The notes: generated by a model from the sequence alone, not told the origin. A DNA stretch of 64,000 bases from Dysgonomonas mossii DSM 22836 (GCF_000213575.1 NZ_GL892007.1:340349-404348), one strand, 5' to 3'; positions 1-9,110 are shown, numbered from the stretch's first letter. A program made the numbers and translations.

Positions 1-2221
1 GTTGTGTAAACATCGGCTGCATTTTATGACCAATAAACTGAGTCGTATTAAAATCACTATTGAGGAGAGCCTGTTTAAGTCTATTTACGTTTTCTGTTGT
101 TGATTGAACAAAAGATACCAGAACCTCATGTAAAGCATCTGAATCTTCTTCCAGAATTTTATTAAGTGAACTAAAAGCTGCCTTCACTTCATCTTTTATT
201 TGCCCTCCAAACAACAATTTAAGATCATTCGTGGATATAGGCTTCTTAACATAGGCTTTAAAACCCATCCTTATAAAGTCGTCATAATCCACATCTTCTC
301 GGGCCGTAACTATTGTAACCGGTATATTTATACCATTGTATTTTATCCTATTTAAAACATCAATACCATTAAAAGTCTCCATTTCCATATCCGTCAAGAT
401 TTCATCATATTGATCAATTTCAGCTAGTATCGCGTCAAATTCATCTATATTATTACAAGTAGATGGTATATGCCCTAGGCTTAACAACAGATTACGAATA
501 ATAATCAGATAAGACATATCGTCGTCTACCATTAATATTCTCTTAGGAATGAAACTATCCTTTACAAAGACCTCGCTTACAGGAATAGATATTTCCGTTC
601 TTGTTCCTTTCCCTTCTTCTGAAGAAACTTTTATATTCCCTTGAAATAAATCAACTAAGCCTTTAACTACATATAGCCCGAAACCCGAACCTTCGGATAA
701 ATGTGAATTTTGATCTATCCGGCTAAATGGTAGAAATATATCTTTAACCTGATTTTCAGGAATACCTACGCCCGTATCTTCTATAATGCAATATAATATC
801 GAGTTAGAATATTTTACATCAAATTGAACGGAGCCTTCAGATGTATACTTAATCGAATTGGATAAGATATTTATTAGTATTTGTTTGATTTTTAGAGAAT
901 CAGATGACAATGTCAAATTCTCATCGAATTCAAATGAATAAGACAATGTTAGATCCTTTTTATTGGCTAAAGGAATAAACATATCGACTATCTGCTGACA
1001 CAGGTCATGTAAATTGAAGACACGATTCGATATATTCGAAGTACCTTGTTCAATACTCGAAAATTCTAATAAATTTCCTAAAAGTGCAAGAATATATTCT
1101 CCCGAATCCTTCATCATACGGATATCATCAGCAAGAAAATCATTGCTTGATTTCTTTAATTCTAATGTTCCGAGGATAGAGTTAAGAGGCGTTTTAATAT
1201 CATGAGAGATAGACAGTAATAACTTATGACGGCTATCCATAATCTGTTTGATTCTTTGGTTTGCCTGCTCTAGATTCTTTCGCAACCTATAACTCTTATT
1301 TACATCACTTATTATAAGCAATATGAATATAAAAATGAGGATAAGAGAAACAATACTGCTTATTATAGAATAAGTATTATTATCACGTATAAGTTGTTCG
1401 CTTTTCTGAATTTCATCAAGTCTTGTCTGTACGGTCTGGTTATACAAACCAATAAGTAATGTTGTAATCTCAGAAGATATTTCTTGATCTGCTACAATCA
1501 GATTACTTAAATTATTTTCGATTGAAATAATGCGTTTTACATAATCATCTTTAGCTTGCTCTGCTATTTCTGTGACTTCTGATACTATATGAAGTGTATC
1601 ATTCTTGGGCATGGTCAATGTATCCAATCTGGCAGTAGTAATAGAAGTTACAGTATCTGATCCTTTTGATGATGAAAATAATTCACCCAGTTTTTTCCAA
1701 AAACCTTTTTTAGGGCCCGAATAGATTATAGTATCTTGTATGGTAGCAGTAACTAAAACTGTATCTTTCTTGATAACAGGATCAATATCCCTCAACACTT
1801 GATTTATTGATTCGATTGGGTTTTTATTGCTAAACTGCTTATTCAAATTTGATACAATCACACCTTTCTGTACCAAAAGATTATTGATCTGCTGTAGCTT
1901 CTCATCATGTAGTGGATTTATATGACTTAGAGAATCCATTAAATGTCGAACAATATCTAGCCTTTCATTGAAAAGTTTATAATGTTTTACTTGTTTCGAT
2001 GACACATAAAGGTTCACTTCCAATTGCGATGCGTTTACAGAATCAACCAGCTTGTTTACAAGTGACAACTCCTTATAGTATTGCAAAACACTTCTTTTTT
2101 GATCATCAATATCGTCTCTAAGTTTATATATATAAATGAGCATTCCGCAACAAATAAGAGCTACGATTAAATATATCAACACAGCTTTGAATCTTATATT
2201 TTTCTCGGGAGTTTCTACCAT
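1..2221 (-). CDS. Hybrid sensor histidine kinase with receiver and HPt domains (3' end outside window)
   Basis: Inner-membrane sensor kinase of a phosphorelay. The frame is open from an ATG at 2221 to the left edge (about 740 residues seen, no stop). Visible in order: TM1 about residues 11-32, a periplasmic mostly helical sensor to about 285, TM2 about 285-307, HisKA with H-box SHDIKTP (His340), HATPase with N-box NILSNSIKYT, G1 DTGVGIP and G2 GSGFGLYVV, a receiver starting ILMVDDD with acceptor Asp611 in LTDME, and an HPt domain with GHKMQPMF (His732). The phosphate path His340-Asp611-His732 needs an external response regulator, which is not in the window and may lie to the left. It is divergent from the secreted protein gene at 2486, whose promoter looks sigma-54 dependent. 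The domain call is firm; the stimulus is unknown. Confidence 0.93.
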   Translation of the reverse strand, partial: MVETPEKNIRFKAVLIYLIVALICCGMLIYIYKLRDDIDDQKRSVLQYYKELSLVNKLVDSVNASQLEVNLYVSSKQVKHYKLFNERLDIVRHLMDSLSHINPLHDEKLQQINNLLVQKGVIVSNLNKQFSNKNPIESINQVLRDIDPVIKKDTVLVTATIQDTIIYSGPKKGFWKKLGELFSSSKGSDTVTSITTARLDTLTMPKNDTLHIVSEVTEIAEQAKDDYVKRIISIENNLSNLIVADQEISSEITTLLIGLYNQTVQTRLDEIQKSEQLIRDNNTYSIISSIVSLILIFIFILLIISDVNKSYRLRKNLEQANQRIKQIMDSRHKLLLSISHDIKTPLNSILGTLELKKSSNDFLADDIRMMKDSGEYILALLGNLLEFSSIEQGTSNISNRVFNLHDLCQQIVDMFIPLANKKDLTLSYSFEFDENLTLSSDSLKIKQILINILSNSIKYTSEGSVQFDVKYSNSILYCIIEDTGVGIPENQVKDIFLPFSRIDQNSHLSEGSGFGLYVVKGLVDLFQGNIKVSSEEGKGTRTEISIPVSEVFVKDSFIPKRILMVDDDMSYLIIIRNLLLSLGHIPSTCNNIDEFDAILAEIDQYDEILTDMEMETFNGIDVLNRIKYNGINIPVTIVTAREDVDYDDFIRMGFKAYVKKPISTNDLKLLFGGQIKDEVKAAFSSLNKILEEDSDALHEVLVSFVQSTTENVNRLKQALLNSDFNTTQFIGHKMQPMFTQ

Positions 2222-2401
2222 TCCTTAGTCTTTTCTATATATAAAACGAACAAATAATGATTCTATTTAGTTTTCTACAACTTAGATTGTAGAAATTTTC
2301 CACAATTCCACAGTTCGATTATTCTTCTTCACTAAAAGAAAACCACAGTATACAGCTATATATAAACACATTACAAAAACAAAAGATATTCCTCTTTGTT
2401 T

Positions 2402-2416
2402 TGGCATAGCTATTGC
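2402..2416 (+). promoter_or_regulatory. Sigma-54-type -24/-12 promoter
   Basis: TGGCAT-AGCTA-TTGC matches the sigma-54 consensus TGGCAC-N5-TTGC with one mismatch, and the GG and GC doublets have the exact 11-base offset. Initiation would fall near 2428, giving a leader of about 58 nt before the ATG at 2486. No enhancer-binding protein gene is in the window. The match is seen directly; use by RpoN is inferred. Confidence 0.6.
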
Positions 2417-2485
2417 AAACTATATAGTGTAACTGAAGATTACACATTATATACCTAATTAATAGTAATTTAAAAATTAGAAGAC

Positions 2486-2821
2486 ATGAAAACAATGAAA
2501 TTTATGATGTTAGCCATTGCGATAGTTTTTGGAACATCAGCTTTTGCAAATGTACAAAGTTTCTCTAGTGAAAATAATGCAGTTGTTGCTATCAATCAAA
2601 CAAACGATGATGGATATGTAGACGTGAAGTTCGAAGATTTGAATGAGAAAGTACAAGCTGCAATACAAGGATACACCGAATCTTATAATGTTACAGCTCT
2701 TGCCTACAACGCAGATAAGAAACTTACTAAAGTAACCCTATCTTCAAAATCAGAAGAAAGCATTAAAGTTGTTATCTTGGATGAAGAAGGTAAGGAATAC
2801 GTAGAAGCTACTGCTAAATAA
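2486..2821 (+). CDS. Small secreted protein, 111 aa
   Basis: Residues 1-21 form a clear Sec signal peptide ending in SAFA, so the mature product of about 90 residues is periplasmic or secreted. The mature part is acidic and lysine-rich, with alternating charged and hydrophobic residues suggesting an all-beta or PepSY-like fold; that is inference, and no family is recognised with certainty. It is a single gene with its own sigma-54-like promoter and a strong terminator, divergent from a hybrid sensor kinase that may control it. A role as a small envelope stress or signalling protein is possible but untested. Confidence 0.8.
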   Translation: MKTMKFMMLAIAIVFGTSAFANVQSFSSENNAVVAINQTNDDGYVDVKFEDLNEKVQAAIQGYTESYNVTALAYNADKKLTKVTLSSKSEESIKVVILDEEGKEYVEATAK

Positions 2822-2857
2822 ATCGCCCCCAACCTACATCTGACAATTTTAGTAAAT

Positions 2858-2890
2858 AATAGGAAATACCAAAAGTATTTCCTATTATTT
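2858..2890 (+). terminator. Intrinsic terminator of the secreted protein gene
   Basis: A perfect 12 bp stem, AATAGGAAATAC paired with GTATTTCCTATT around the loop CAAAA, 36 bases after the stop and followed by an AT-rich tract (ATTTCTC). It is symmetric enough to work in both directions. Confidence 0.75.
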
Positions 2891-2930
2891 CTCAGCCCCC
2901 GAATTAACCTTTTTTGATATATTACAGAAA

Positions 2931-2975
2931 ATAAAGATCCTGAAATTTATTGAATTCCAGGATCTTTATTTATTC
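2931..2975. terminator. Second stem-loop, likely bidirectional terminator
   Basis: ATAAAGATCCTG (2931-2942) pairs perfectly with CAGGATCTTTAT (2958-2969), followed by TTATT. It lies between the secreted protein gene and the hipBA region, and may be a back-up terminator. Confidence 0.5.
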
Positions 2976-3197
2976 CTCATCTTATTATGCGGAGAGAGAG
3001 GGAAGTGAACCAATCTCTATATATGACTGCCAGTCAATAAATTAAAGCTATAAATTTGCTATAGGTAACGAATTAGACACATCAAAAAACGCCCATTTTG
3101 TCTACTTCTGACCTATGCTTGTCTGCATATATCTTAGGTTCAAATATACTAACTATTTTTGAGAGAACAATATTCTTGATTATTAATATTTTATGTT
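2971..3197. other. Intergenic stretch without recognised content
   Basis: No coding frame of useful length and no clear promoter on either strand. The only items noticed are a short purine run (GGAGAGAGAGGG) and a single AGGTAAC heptamer near 3065, part of the decamer repeated at 51.6-52.1 kb; one heptamer is not meaningful alone. The left boundary of the accessory DNA could lie here, but no direct repeat proves it. Confidence 0.4.
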
Positions 3198-3247
3198 TAG
3201 TGCAAGGTGCAAGCATCTATATATAGATAGACTTGCACCTTGCACTA
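3198..3247 (-). terminator. Long perfect hairpin after hipA
   Basis: TAGTGCAAGGTGCAAG (3198-3213) pairs with CTTGCACCTTGCACTA (3232-3247), and the loop is itself an ATCTATATATAGAT palindrome, so the whole 50 bases can fold into one stem. It starts 2 bases past the hipA stop and likely ends the hipBA transcript. There is no long U-run. Confidence 0.65.
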
Positions 3248-3249
3248 AT

Positions 3250-4338
3250 TTAAATCCGGGTTTCTCTGACAATCGTATTTATCTCTTCTATTATTTCAGT
3301 TGACCGCTGTTTGTTAAGACCAACTTTCAAAGCAACTGTCATCATATCATCCGTTGTCGGTTCGCCATTATTGTTAATGGTTGTGGTATGAAATCCGTTA
3401 AATCCACTGCTCGGCAAAAGGTCATAAGCCGGAGATAGCTTCCATTCCCCATTAATCAATTGGAATGAGAAATTTTTGGCATGGTCATCCCGATTTTTAA
3501 TAACAACATTAAATACCATCTGACGGAATAAGTCATAAACCTCTTCCATATTTTTGGTCAGGATATGGCATAATTGCAGCAGGTCTCCGTAATCGAGACA
3601 TGGTACACGATAATCTGCATTCAACAATCCTGCCGCACTTACGGTATGGATCTTTCCATGCGATGTCCTGTCGAATCGTTCTACACCGAAATACTTTCCT
3701 TCAAACAGTCTTGTTTCCGGCATTTTAATGCCACACTTCTGAGCAAGCAAAGAATATTGGTATTCTATTTCTCCTACATTAGCGGGATCCATTGTCGCCT
3801 TAAACTTGACCAGCCACTCTTTACCACCACTCTTTACAAAGACTTTGGGTCTTGCTCCACCAGAAGATCCTCCATATTTATACAGTGTATCAAGGGAGTC
3901 TCCTTCATAATCGGTTGTAAGAATTTTCTCTGCTTCAGTCGCCAGGTTGTCAAAATTGATTATCTCATCTAATGCCGATTCACTGTAATCTGGTCGATAC
4001 TCCAAAGCACCTCGTCCCGTGCTGCCTATTAAAGCTAATCTTTGAAGTAAGGTGAGCTTATGCGGATTAATGCCTTTACTTTTTAAGTACCTGTCCAAAA
4101 TTAGATTGCCCCAACCATCAGGCAGACTATCATCAAATACGCCAAAGCCTCCATCAAAAGGTGTCCGTTTGGCTATAAATACTTCTTTTTTGAGAGGAAG
4201 ATTGAATGGTGAAATAGAACTGCCGGATACTAAATAAGCAGCATCATATTCAAATGCACAAAGAGAATCGGGTGTCAATGCGATTCGTCCGACTTTTGTA
4301 TCGTTCATAAAAACCTCAATAACCTTTACCTCATTCAT
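3250..4338 (-). CDS. hipA: HipA-family serine/threonine kinase toxin
   Basis: Predicted cytoplasmic toxin kinase of a type II toxin-antitoxin module; E. coli HipA phosphorylates glutamyl-tRNA synthetase and causes persistence, but the target here is not known. The N-terminal subdomain covers about residues 1-110 and the kinase lobe follows a Gly/Ser-rich loop (YGGSSGGARPK). The catalytic loop IKNRDDHAKNFSF has the Asp-Asp-His and Asn expected, and LSPAYDLLPS is the metal-binding segment. At 362 aa it is shorter than E. coli HipA (about 440 aa), but the catalytic motifs are intact. It overlaps the antitoxin gene by 8 bp, so the two are probably translated together. Confidence 0.9.
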   Translation of the reverse strand: MNEVKVIEVFMNDTKVGRIALTPDSLCAFEYDAAYLVSGSSISPFNLPLKKEVFIAKRTPFDGGFGVFDDSLPDGWGNLILDRYLKSKGINPHKLTLLQRLALIGSTGRGALEYRPDYSESALDEIINFDNLATEAEKILTTDYEGDSLDTLYKYGGSSGGARPKVFVKSGGKEWLVKFKATMDPANVGEIEYQYSLLAQKCGIKMPETRLFEGKYFGVERFDRTSHGKIHTVSAAGLLNADYRVPCLDYGDLLQLCHILTKNMEEVYDLFRQMVFNVVIKNRDDHAKNFSFQLINGEWKLSPAYDLLPSSGFNGFHTTTINNNGEPTTDDMMTVALKVGLNKQRSTEIIEEINTIVRETRI

Positions 4339-4648
4339 TGCGTGATCCTCTCTTTCTTTTCTTCGTTTCCTGAGTCTTTAATAAGTCGTCAATACTCTGA
4401 TATGATTTTTTATTGAATAGTTCTGTAAAAGCCTCTGCATCATCCAATGCTATTGCACATAAAATAAGATTACGAAGTGTTATCTCTCCTGTGTTTTCAA
4501 ATTTACGGAAAGCGTCATATCCAACTCCTGCACGTTTGGCAAAAGCCTTCTGCGTTAGATTTAATTCTAATCGTCTTTCCTTAACCCGATCTGCTATTCC
4601 TCTTTGAATTGTATCAGGAGAATTATTTATAATTGTGTTAATATCCAT
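4331..4648 (-). CDS. hipB: HipB-like XRE-family antitoxin
   Basis: A 105 aa protein with a helix-turn-helix of the Xre/Cro type at about residues 20-75 (RLELNLTQKAFAKRAGVGYD). Such antitoxins bind the paired HipA and repress the shared promoter. It lies upstream of hipA on the same strand and overlaps it. The tail after residue 90 is strongly basic (KKRKRGSRNE), unlike classic HipB, whose tail is hydrophobic. An inverted repeat just upstream may be its operator. Confidence 0.88.
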   Translation of the reverse strand: MDINTIINNSPDTIQRGIADRVKERRLELNLTQKAFAKRAGVGYDAFRKFENTGEITLRNLILCAIALDDAEAFTELFNKKSYQSIDDLLKTQETKKRKRGSRNE

Positions 4649-4672
4649 AATTAAATAATCTTAATTATATTT

Positions 4673-4692
4673 ATTGTGTTATTTTCCACAAT
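4673..4692. promoter_or_regulatory. Candidate HipB operator
   Basis: ATTGTG-N8-CACAAT, a perfect 6 bp inverted repeat 25-44 bases upstream of the antitoxin start, where an autorepressor would sit. A related half-site (AATTGTGTTAA) lies just inside the start of hipB near 4631. Binding is inferred. Confidence 0.4.
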
Positions 4693-4792
4693 TACAAAGA
4701 TACGAATATTCTGATAAATATCTTTATTTTCAAGCAATCAAATAATTATGGCATCATGAATAGATATTGTAGTTTATGCTAAAATTGTCAGA

Positions 4793-5329
4793 TTAATATT
4801 TTTTGTCATAAGTTAGATTTACAACTCCGGTTTTGAACTGTTCTACATTTGACAGTACCCATTCCGTTTCTTTAGGATTGTTAGGAAACAACGATATTCC
4901 TCCACCAATTATTGCTGGTATTATAGTCAGAATCATTCTGTCTAATAGATTGTTGTTTAGAAAATAGGTTATAAGTTGTCCGCCACCAATTAGCCAAATA
5001 TCTTTTTCTGATTTCTCTTTTAATTCCAAAATTAAATTGTTAAGATTTCCATTCAAAACATATGTATCCGGACTAGAGACTTTGAATTTATCATCACTTG
5101 TTACTACATAAGAATTAACTCCTGTATAAGGCCAATCAACACCAAAACCAATAATCTCATTATAAGTTCTTTTTCCCATTATTATTGTCCCTATAGTTTT
5201 CAAAAAATCATTATATCCATGATCTATATTATCTGGGTTTGGCAGTGCGTATAGCCAGTCTAAACTTCCATCTTTTCTGGCAATAAAGTTATCTAAAGTA
5301 GTTGCTATATACAGTACTATTTTGCTCAT
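4793..5329 (-). CDS. Dihydrofolate-reductase-fold protein (RibD C-terminal family)
   Basis: A 178 aa protein of the DHFR/RibD-C superfamily; members bind NADPH and are usually annotated as dihydrofolate reductase family proteins, mostly without a proven substrate. Typical motifs are the N-terminal YIATTLDNFIARKDGSLDWL, GTIIMGKRTYNEI and the nucleotide-binding KDIWLIGGGQLI. It resembles the protein at 9294-9824 in length and layout, which suggests paralogues or two independent gains. It sits downstream of, and on the same strand as, the marR-like gene with an 85 bp gap. Confidence 0.88.
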   Translation of the reverse strand: MSKIVLYIATTLDNFIARKDGSLDWLYALPNPDNIDHGYNDFLKTIGTIIMGKRTYNEIIGFGVDWPYTGVNSYVVTSDDKFKVSSPDTYVLNGNLNNLILELKEKSEKDIWLIGGGQLITYFLNNNLLDRMILTIIPAIIGGGISLFPNNPKETEWVLSNVEQFKTGVVNLTYDKKY

Positions 5330-5414
5330 ATCAGTAGTATTTTAGTTTTTATTCCGTTTTATTCTTTACAAACTATTGACTTTCATTTGAGTTTAATTTC
5401 TTTAAATATTTGCT

Positions 5415-5840
5415 CTATGCAGTCGTTTTAGTTTTCGTAACGATCTTTTCGCATAGGAACGAAAAATTATTCAGTTCGTCTTCGGTCAAAGCTGATTTAA
5501 TTATATCAATCATCGAATGCCTATAGTTATCCGCATTTGACATGAATTTTGCGCCTTGAGACGTGATAATGTGTTTTACATTTCTTCGATCTTCATCTAC
5601 TCTTTTTTGTTCCAACAGCCCAACCTCAAGCAACTTTTTCACTTGTCGGGAAATAGCTGCTTTTGATACGTGCATCTTTTGAGCTATCTCGGTAGTCGTC
5701 AACGCTTCACCACTCATACGCAGAATATCCATGATATAGTATTGAGTAGCAGTGATACCATCAACCATATAAAACTTGTTGAACCAAGCAATCATGGCAC
5801 ATTGAAAATCGGTATATATTTCTTCAAAAGACTTTTCCAT
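5415..5840 (-). CDS. MarR-family transcriptional regulator
   Basis: A 141 aa winged-helix regulator. The DNA-binding part covers about residues 35-100: LTTTEIAQKMHVSKAAISRQ is the recognition-helix region and RVDEDRRNVKHIIT is the wing with the conserved Asp-Arg-Arg. MarR proteins act as dimers and usually repress a divergent gene until a ligand binds. The divergent neighbour is the UvrA-like ATPase, and a palindrome of GTTAAC half-sites lies between them, so this protein probably controls that gene and itself. Confidence 0.9.
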   Translation of the reverse strand: MEKSFEEIYTDFQCAMIAWFNKFYMVDGITATQYYIMDILRMSGEALTTTEIAQKMHVSKAAISRQVKKLLEVGLLEQKRVDEDRRNVKHIITSQGAKFMSNADNYRHSMIDIIKSALTEDELNNFSFLCEKIVTKTKTTA

Positions 5841-5853
5841 TTCAATTATATTG

Positions 5854-5884
5854 GTTAACTTTGTTAATCATTAATCATGTTAAC
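5854..5884. promoter_or_regulatory. Divergent promoter and candidate MarR operator
   Basis: Two GTTAAC boxes (5854-5859 and 5879-5884) bracket ATTAAT-type sequence, forming an imperfect palindrome between marR and the uvrA-like gene. A Bacteroidales -7 box TAACTTTG (5856-5863) overlaps the left box, so a bound regulator would block it. Initiation near 5870 places the TTG at 5861 upstream of the transcript and decides for the ATG at 5894. Confidence 0.55.
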
Positions 5885-5893
5885 TTCAAAGAT

Positions 5894-8197
5894 ATGGATA
5901 TTTTTTCAAACCCGGAAGATAAGAGTCAAATATTTGTATCAGGCGCAAGGGAAAACAACTTGAAGAATATTTCGTTGGCTATTCCCAAAAGAAAAATAAC
6001 TGTCTTTACAGGGGTGTCAGGTTCAGGTAAATCTTCTCTCGTATTTGATACGATAGCTGCCGAATCAAGCCGTCAGCTCAACGATACGTTCAGCAGCTAT
6101 ATCCGCAATCAGCTGCCACATTATGGTAAGCCGGATGTGGATGAGTTGAGAAATTTATCAGTGGCTATTATTGTAGATCAGAAGCGTATCGGAGGGAATG
6201 CCCGCTCAACTGTAGGAACGATAACCGATATAAACCCATTGCTCCGCTTGCTCTTCTCCCGAATAGGAAAACCATTTGTGGGTTATTCCAATATTTTTTC
6301 GTTCAACAATCCGCAAGGTATGTGCAGTGAGTGTGAAGGATTAGGAAAAGTAAACGATATAAATGTTGCAAAACTCTTTGACAGGAATCTTTCACTGAAT
6401 GAAGGAGCAATTCGCTTTCCGACCTTTGAGCCGGGTGGATGGCGTTGGACACGTTATGTACATTCGGGACTTTTCGATAATGATAAGAAGCTTAAAGACT
6501 ATACCGAAGAAGAGTGGAATAATCTTCTTTATGTAAAGAGCCTTAAATTGGAGAATCCAGCTCCCGAATGGCATAAGACCTCAAAATATGAAGGCGTAAT
6601 ACCTCGCTTGGAACGTACTTTTTTAAAACGAAATTCAAAGTCAGCTGACGAAAACTACAAGGAAGAACTTGAAAATATTATTCAGAAACGTACTTGCCCG
6701 AAATGTAATGGAGCAAGGTTGAATCAGAAAGTATTGAAATGTCGGATACTCGGAATGAATATTGCCGATTGCTGTGCTATGCCTGTAAAAGAACTTCTTA
6801 AATTTATGGACAGAATAGAAAGAACTCCGGTATCAACTCCGATAGTTACAGCATTATCGTCACAATTGCAGCATTTGTCAGATATTGGTTTGGACTATTT
6901 AAGTCTTGACAGGGAAACATCTACGCTTTCGGGTGGAGAGTCACAACGCATCAAGATGGTTCGCCATTTGGGTAGCAGCCTTACGGATATCACCTACATA
7001 TTTGATGAACCAAGTGTAGGACTTCATCCGGCGGATGTTGACCGATTGAATAAGCTGCTGCTAAATCTTCGGGACAAAGGCAATACTATTTTGATTGTCG
7101 AGCATGATCCCGATGTGATTTCCATTGCTGACCATATTGTTGATATTGGGCCGGGTGCAGGGAAATCAGGTGGGGAAATAACGTTTCAGGGTGATTGTGC
7201 AGGGCTGAAAAAATCAGGCACATTAACAGGAAAGTATTTATCAACAAAAACGGCGCTAAACACAGCTCCACGACAACACAGAGGGCATTTAGACTTGGCG
7301 AATGTCAGTCTTCACAACCTTCATAATATCAGCGTAAAGATACCGAAAGGTGTTATGACGGTTGTCACAGGTGTTGCTGGTTCGGGAAAAAGCACACTGA
7401 TAGATGAATTGCTTGTGGAAAAATATCCCGACATTAAACTAATCGACCAAACGGCACTTCAGGGCAAGAGGCGTTCCAATATTGCTACTTATACAGGTAT
7501 CATGAACAGCATACGCAATCTTTTTGCTACTGAGAATAAAGTCTCGCCCTCACTTTTCAGCTCCAACTCCGAAGGTGCATGTCCGCAATGCAAGGGATTG
7601 GGTGAAATTCATACCGACCTTGCTTTTATGGATGATGTGGTAACTCCATGTGAACAGTGCAACGGAAGCGGATTTAAACAGGAAGTGTTAAAGTATATGA
7701 TTCAAGGCAAGAACATCAGCGAAATTTTATCGTTAACGGTTTCAGAAGCAACCACCTTCTTTGAAGGAAGCGAACTGCAACCGGCTTTTGAAAGATTATC
7801 GGAAGTTGGTCTGGATTATATTACACTGGGGCAACCGCTGAATACATTTTCAGGCGGAGAATGCCAACGTGTGAAGCTGGCAACTGCGTTGGAAACAGAA
7901 GGAGAAATTTATGTGTTTGATGAGCCGACAACTGGACTTCACCCTTCGGATACAGATAGGTTGATGAGATTGTTTAACCGCTTGCTTGACAAAGGATGCA
8001 CGTTGATCGTCATAGAGCATAATCTTCATGTAATTAGCCGAGCCGACTGGATAATCGACATTGGTGTCACTGAAAAAAATGAAGGCAAAATCGTCTTTGA
8101 TGGGAAAGTTGCTGATATAATCAACTGTGGGAAATCAATAACAGGCAAGTATTTGAATACATACCTGAAAAATAGCTTTACACAATATAAAGAATGA
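5894..8197 (+). CDS. UvrA-like ABC ATPase (short, drug-resistance type)
   Basis: A 767 aa protein with two ABC ATPase modules of the UvrA type: Walker A GVSGSGKSSL and GVAGSGKSTL, signatures LSGGESQR and FSGGECQR, and Walker B segments ending FDEPSVGLHP and FDEPTTGLHP. Paired Cys motifs (CSECEG, CPKCNG, CPQCKG, CEQCNG) mark zinc-binding insertions. Housekeeping UvrA is about 940 aa; this shorter form matches accessory UvrA paralogues such as DrrC, linked to tolerance of DNA-binding drugs rather than general excision repair. A TTG at 5861 also opens the frame, but the promoter context favours the ATG at 5894. Divergent from marR; its stop overlaps the next start (ATGA). Confidence 0.87.
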   Translation: MDIFSNPEDKSQIFVSGARENNLKNISLAIPKRKITVFTGVSGSGKSSLVFDTIAAESSRQLNDTFSSYIRNQLPHYGKPDVDELRNLSVAIIVDQKRIGGNARSTVGTITDINPLLRLLFSRIGKPFVGYSNIFSFNNPQGMCSECEGLGKVNDINVAKLFDRNLSLNEGAIRFPTFEPGGWRWTRYVHSGLFDNDKKLKDYTEEEWNNLLYVKSLKLENPAPEWHKTSKYEGVIPRLERTFLKRNSKSADENYKEELENIIQKRTCPKCNGARLNQKVLKCRILGMNIADCCAMPVKELLKFMDRIERTPVSTPIVTALSSQLQHLSDIGLDYLSLDRETSTLSGGESQRIKMVRHLGSSLTDITYIFDEPSVGLHPADVDRLNKLLLNLRDKGNTILIVEHDPDVISIADHIVDIGPGAGKSGGEITFQGDCAGLKKSGTLTGKYLSTKTALNTAPRQHRGHLDLANVSLHNLHNISVKIPKGVMTVVTGVAGSGKSTLIDELLVEKYPDIKLIDQTALQGKRRSNIATYTGIMNSIRNLFATENKVSPSLFSSNSEGACPQCKGLGEIHTDLAFMDDVVTPCEQCNGSGFKQEVLKYMIQGKNISEILSLTVSEATTFFEGSELQPAFERLSEVGLDYITLGQPLNTFSGGECQRVKLATALETEGEIYVFDEPTTGLHPSDTDRLMRLFNRLLDKGCTLIVIEHNLHVISRADWIIDIGVTEKNEGKIVFDGKVADIINCGKSITGKYLNTYLKNSFTQYKE

Positions 8198-9033
8198 ATC
8201 ACATACATCAGATATCGGAAGATCTTAATACTCTAATTCAAGAAAAAGAATTGGAGATATCTGATGTGATAAAAGATGTACCTCAAATAGTATTGCTGTT
8301 GGAAGAAGGATTCCTTAAACTCAAAAAAGAAGTTTCAGCTTATACTTTTCCTTCAAAACTTGAAGAAATTAGATTTTTCAAGGAGACTAAACCAAAGCTA
8401 TTTTCCAAGTTAATCTATCTCCGGAAAATATATCAGATCGAACTAAATTTGCCTGTATCCAATTATAGCACAGTACAGTCATACTTTGAAAAAGAGCATG
8501 ACCATATTAATCTGTTCTGTAGTAAGAATGCGGATTTCATTCAATATTATCGGTCAGGAAAAACCATACTGGATGAATACTATTTTCTGAGAGGGAGAAA
8601 TGAAATGGAATTGAATCTGGAAAGTTTCTATTTTGAGCGTGATCCGCTATTCTCTACCAACTTTGATTTCAAGGTTGCTAAACTACTGGCAAATGATATG
8701 CTGGCAGCTTATCTGAATTGCAGACTATTGAATTTGAAGCATCAGTTTGATAATAATCAAACCCTTGGACTATTCTCTAAAGAAAAGTGGACAGACAAAA
8801 AAGTGGCACTTGTTGAATTGATATACTCTATTCATTCGGCAGAGAGTGTCAATTCTGGAAATATAGAACTGAAAACATTAGCCTCATTATTTGAGAAAAT
8901 GTTCAATGTAGACCTGAGCGATTTATATCATGTTTATTTAGAGATTAGAGGTCGAAAAGGAGATCGTACAGTTTATCTCAACAAATTGATAAACGCTCTC
9001 ATCAATCGTATGAATGAGGCGGATAGCAAGTAA
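8194..9033 (+). CDS. RteC-domain protein
   Basis: A 279 aa mostly helical protein of the RteC family. In CTnDOT, RteC activates the excision operon under tetracycline control. Typical features are a central segment of Tyr, Phe and acidic residues (YYRSGKTILDEYYFLRGRNE) and FDFKVAKLLANDMLAAYL. It overlaps the uvrA-like gene by 4 bp, so the two are one operon under the MarR-type promoter; there is no rteA/rteB or tetQ next to it. It may be a regulator recruited with the cargo rather than the excision controller of this element. Confidence 0.85.
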   Translation: MNHIHQISEDLNTLIQEKELEISDVIKDVPQIVLLLEEGFLKLKKEVSAYTFPSKLEEIRFFKETKPKLFSKLIYLRKIYQIELNLPVSNYSTVQSYFEKEHDHINLFCSKNADFIQYYRSGKTILDEYYFLRGRNEMELNLESFYFERDPLFSTNFDFKVAKLLANDMLAAYLNCRLLNLKHQFDNNQTLGLFSKEKWTDKKVALVELIYSIHSAESVNSGNIELKTLASLFEKMFNVDLSDLYHVYLEIRGRKGDRTVYLNKLINALINRMNEADSK

Positions 9034-9110
9034 TTCAATGAAAACAATTATCTTTGCATGAAGAATAAAAATATATCAGGAGGTAATTCTCCTTAAGAAT
9101 ATAACATAAC

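Noticed and set aside
3061..3070. AGGTAAC heptamer as left attachment site
   Set aside because: A single 7-base match to the decamer at 52 kb is expected by chance; no matching flank or inverted repeat supports it.
3574..3972. 132-codon plus-strand open frame
   Set aside because: Entirely antisense to hipA, whose catalytic motifs are clear on the minus strand; the frame is a shadow.
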